Positions 6,020-6,665 of a DNA stretch of 6,665 nucleotides are shown piece by piece. The notes beneath the pieces are model-generated. The model saw only the letters and a list, made by a program, of their open reading frames with translations, had not been told where the DNA came from and did not search any database. The translations under genes were made by a program, and so were the position numbers. Source of the DNA: an uncultured Clostridia bacterium (GTDB lineage: Bacteria; Bacillota; Clostridia; Oscillospirales; Acutalibacteraceae); the NCBI GenBank assembly GCA_947168785.1, contig CAMVNL010000128.1:1-6665 (forward strand), in the 5' to 3' direction. Positions within the stretch are counted from its first letter, which is position 1. The number at the start of each line of letters is the position of its first letter.

Positions 6020-6051
6020 TATTGCCTATTGCATACTGCCTATTGCCTATT
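6020..6051. repeat. Heptamer tandem repeat (TATTGCC; GGCAATA on the - strand), about 4.6 copies
   Basis: The units are TATTGCC, TATTGCA, TACTGCC, TATTGCC and a partial TATT, with two single-base changes from the consensus. They fill most of the gap between the ATPase and S-component genes. They also enter the ATPase gene, whose last three codons and stop (6040-6051, N-R-Q-stop) are repeat sequence. Two adjacent units always contain TAG in one frame, so the array supplies the stop codon itself. Confidence 0.9.
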
Positions 6052-6665
6052 TTTAACTGCCAGCGTCACCACGTCCTCCACCGTCACGGCGTTGTCGTAA
6101 AAGCCCCGGGCGATCCGGTTGGCGGCAGTGGTGTAGAAGTTGTTGTCGGAGAAAAACGCCCTCGGCGCGCCCTCGGCGAAAATCTCCCCGTCGAACAGCA
6201 TGGCGCAGCGGTCGGCGCACACGGCGGCGAACTCGATGTCGTGGGTGACCATCACCACGGTCCTGCCCTCGCCGCTGAGACGGCGAAGCGTCTCCATCAG
6301 ACCGTTTTTCGCGGCGGCGTCCATGCCCTTGGTGGGCTCGTCCATCAGCAGGATGCGGGGATCGGACAGCAGCATTTTCGCCAGCGCGGCCTTCTGCTGC
6401 TCGCCGCCGCTGAGGTCGTAGGGGTGACGGGCCAGCAGGCCTTCCACCCCGAAGCGGGCCGCCTGTTCCCGGACGGCCGCCCCGCTCTCCTCCGCCGTTT
6501 TGCCCATGGCGGCGCACAGGGCGGTGAGATCCGCCTCCAGCGAATCCTGCACGAAGACCGTCTTCGGGTCCTGGGGCAGGTAGGAAAGCACGCCCCGGTA
6601 CAGGGAGTTGTTTTTATAATCCTTGATTTTTTGAGGAAAAGGGCAGCATTCGTTTTTTTTTTCCT
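6040..6665 (-). CDS. ECF transporter ATPase (EcfA-type), N-terminal part beyond the window
   Basis: The frame is open to the right edge, giving 207 complete codons; the GTG at 6589-6591 lies inside it and is not the true start. Directly before this GTG the frame encodes S-L-Y-R-G, which joins V-L-S-Y-L-P-Q-D-P, the Q-loop region. After it come the signature L-S-G-G-E (6400-6414), Walker B I-L-L-M-D-E (6337-6354), D-loop K-G-M-D and the switch histidine in V-T-H-D (about 6241-6243). The tail F-Y-T-T-A-A-N-R and V-T-V-E-D-V is a style I associate with the second half of EcfA proteins with two ATPase domains, so the full gene may be a fused EcfA1-A2. Walker A is outside the window. The protein should energise the S component encoded 34 bp downstream. 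The first 20 or so visible codons are unusually AT-rich and include a 10-base homopolymer. Confidence 0.86.
   Translation of the reverse strand, partial: EKKNECCPFPQKIKDYKNNSLYRGVLSYLPQDPKTVFVQDSLEADLTALCAAMGKTAEESGAAVREQAARFGVEGLLARHPYDLSGGEQQKAALAKMLLSDPRILLMDEPTKGMDAAAKNGLMETLRRLSGEGRTVVMVTHDIEFAAVCADRCAMLFDGEIFAEGAPRAFFSDNNFYTTAANRIARGFYDNAVTVEDVVTLAVKNRQ
6653..6662. repeat. 10-base homopolymer (T on +, A on -) inside the EcfA coding frame
   Basis: Ten identical bases encode K-K and parts of the flanking codons in the - strand gene. It stands in an AT-rich stretch (about 6607-6665) unlike the GC-rich remainder. Such tracts are prone to slippage in replication, transcription and sequencing. 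The frame is open as given, but what lies beyond the edge cannot be checked. Confidence 0.85.

Noticed and set aside
6589..6591. GTG as the start codon of the EcfA ATPase
   Set aside because: The frame continues upstream with S-L-Y-R-G directly before the Q-loop region, and a start here would remove the Walker A domain. The gene simply runs off the window.

Overview
The window is a bacterial chromosomal segment from what is most likely a GC-rich member of the Clostridia (Oscillospiraceae-like). This is inferred from the gene families (a BlaR1-type M56 membrane peptidase, a lipoprotein-based amino-acid importer, an ECF vitamin-type importer), the AGGAGG-type ribosome binding sites, the lipobox signal peptide and the GC-rich codon use. 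No rRNA or tRNA gene, insertion sequence, CRISPR array, integrase or phage gene is visible, and I see no sign of a defence island.

Left part (1-2539, + strand): the 3' part of one long gene, cut by the window edge. It encodes a BlaR1/MecR1-like zinc metallopeptidase (HExxH motif, two visible membrane segments) followed by a very large extracellular region of about 700 residues. That region carries no recognisable penicillin-binding sensor. It looks instead like an unassigned beta-rich region, a possible NTF2-like domain and a C-terminal beta-sandwich that may resemble the DUF4179 type. This is the least ordinary protein here.

2540-2716 holds no gene. It contains a strong GC-rich hairpin that probably ends transcription from both sides, because the genes left and right of it converge.

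Middle part (2717-5114, - strand; read right to left): a three-gene polar amino-acid ABC importer operon, in the order binding lipoprotein, permease, ATPase. A good sigma-A promoter lies just upstream (around 5155-5183). Overlapping its -35 is an 18-bp sequence that fits the Gram-positive ARG box (ArgR/AhrC operator) at 16 of 18 positions as I remember the consensus. This points to arginine, or a related basic amino acid, as the substrate and to arginine-dependent repression. A 12-bp stem followed by four Ts lies between the binding-protein and permease genes and probably tunes the amount of binding protein relative to transporter. The permease and ATPase genes overlap by 11 bp, with a GTG start for the ATPase.

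Right part (5316-6665, - strand): an ECF-type importer pair, the 3' part of an EcfA-type ATPase (cut by the window edge) followed by its S component. They are separated by 34 bp that carry a heptamer tandem repeat running into the ATPase stop codon. The 5115-5315 spacer between this pair and the amino-acid operon contains the promoter, the ARG box, a second perfect ARG-like palindrome, a repeated 16-bp motif and a weak hairpin.
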